Notes under the pieces: model-generated
The model's database searches: none
What the model saw: the letters and a program-made list of their open reading frames with translations, nothing else
What the model was told of the DNA's origin: nothing
Shown here: piece by piece, positions 63,841-64,000 of the stretch
How positions within the stretch are numbered: position 1 is the stretch's first letter
How the letters are laid out: each line of letters starts with the position of its first letter
Assembly: GCA_010909725.1 (NCBI GenBank)
Contig: JAACMV010000004.1
Coordinates: forward strand, 682,001 to 746,000
Source: Picochlorum sp. 'celeri'
Lineage: Eukaryota > Chlorophyta > Trebouxiophyceae
Reading direction: 5' to 3'
DNA length: 64,000 nucleotides
Made by a program: the position numbers and the translations under genes

Positions 63841-64000
63841 ATGCACCTGAACTTGCTCTATAGTATTATTCTTATTGTTCTATTCTCCAATGTGTTATTC
63901 TTAGATGAGTCAAAATTTCTGACCGGATGGATGTATCAGCGTGATGTATGAAGCAGATTCCTCCAACCAGCTGGTGCCTGCAGGCAAGATGATGCAGACA
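63841..64000 (+). CDS. Start of a secretory or membrane protein gene, cut by right edge
   Basis: ATG at 63841 opens MHLNLLYSIILIVLFSNVLF, a typical signal peptide or anchor, followed by LDESKFLTGWMYQRD. A GTATGA donor-like site follows at about 63946, then a CTGCAG acceptor near 63983, so a short intron could lead on beyond the window. It starts only 34 bp from the divergent PSRP-3 ATG, which leaves little room for promoters; the real start may differ. No family can be named. Confidence 0.35.

Overview
The window is nuclear DNA of a eukaryote, almost certainly a photosynthetic microalga with a compact genome. About 37 protein genes sit in 64 kb, on both strands, often with only tens of bases between them. 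Introns are few (0-4 per gene) and mostly 55-115 nt. They start GTATGT, GTACGT, GTGCGT or close variants and end in AG; one TACTAAC-type branch site is visible. Stop codons follow the standard code. Plastid signs are a one-helix LHC-family protein, nuclear-encoded PSRP-3/Ycf65, a YbeD/DUF493 protein, a PPR-SMR protein, a pheophytinase-like hydrolase and a formyl-Met-tRNA formyltransferase. The leaders of these proteins look like simple transit peptides, which suggests a primary plastid. A nuclear ycf65 and a plant-like gene set favour the green lineage, but I cannot name the species and hold this only moderately.

Layout: 0-17 kb holds gamma-COP (cut by the left edge), FMT, an acidic unknown protein, PPR-SMR, an MFS transporter, the one-helix protein, PP1 inhibitor-3, VPS53 and an EF-hand MscS channel. 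At 17.9-22.5 kb lies an insertion that looks like a KDZ/HMGXB3-type DNA transposon: an intact 1051-aa transposase and a convergent, unrecognised 422-aa partner whose 3' ends overlap by 15 bp. From 22.9 to 36.2 kb come a Tudor/AT-hook protein, the Pol I factor RRN3, a bromodomain-NET protein, a PAN-like protein, a UBE2E-type E2, a triple-KH protein, CysRS, a TLC/ceramide synthase-like protein, a plastid-type unknown and an alpha/beta hydrolase. From 36.4 to 53 kb come a type I membrane protein, a papain-type protease with a half granulin, TBC RabGAP, NSA2, DUF493, ankyrin-RING, SPC25, a glycosyltransferase, an ABC-class ATPase, a secreted LRR protein, a small LRR-leader-like protein and a chromate-type transporter. 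From 53 to 64 kb come a WDR53-like protein, a two-domain methyltransferase, a secreted unknown, a proline-rich repeat membrane protein, a mitochondrial-type unknown, a CK1-like kinase, PSRP-3 and a gene start at the right edge.

The host genes do not form operons or one pathway. They cover trafficking (COPI, GARP, RabGAP), rRNA and ribosome production (RRN3, NSA2, PSRP-3), translation (CysRS, FMT), chromatin and kinetochore (BET, Tudor, SPC25) and a secreted or cell-surface set. Exon joins were derived by hand from reading frame and splice sites; each was checked for phase. The most novel material is the two-gene transposon and the SPDPYAYS-repeat surface protein.
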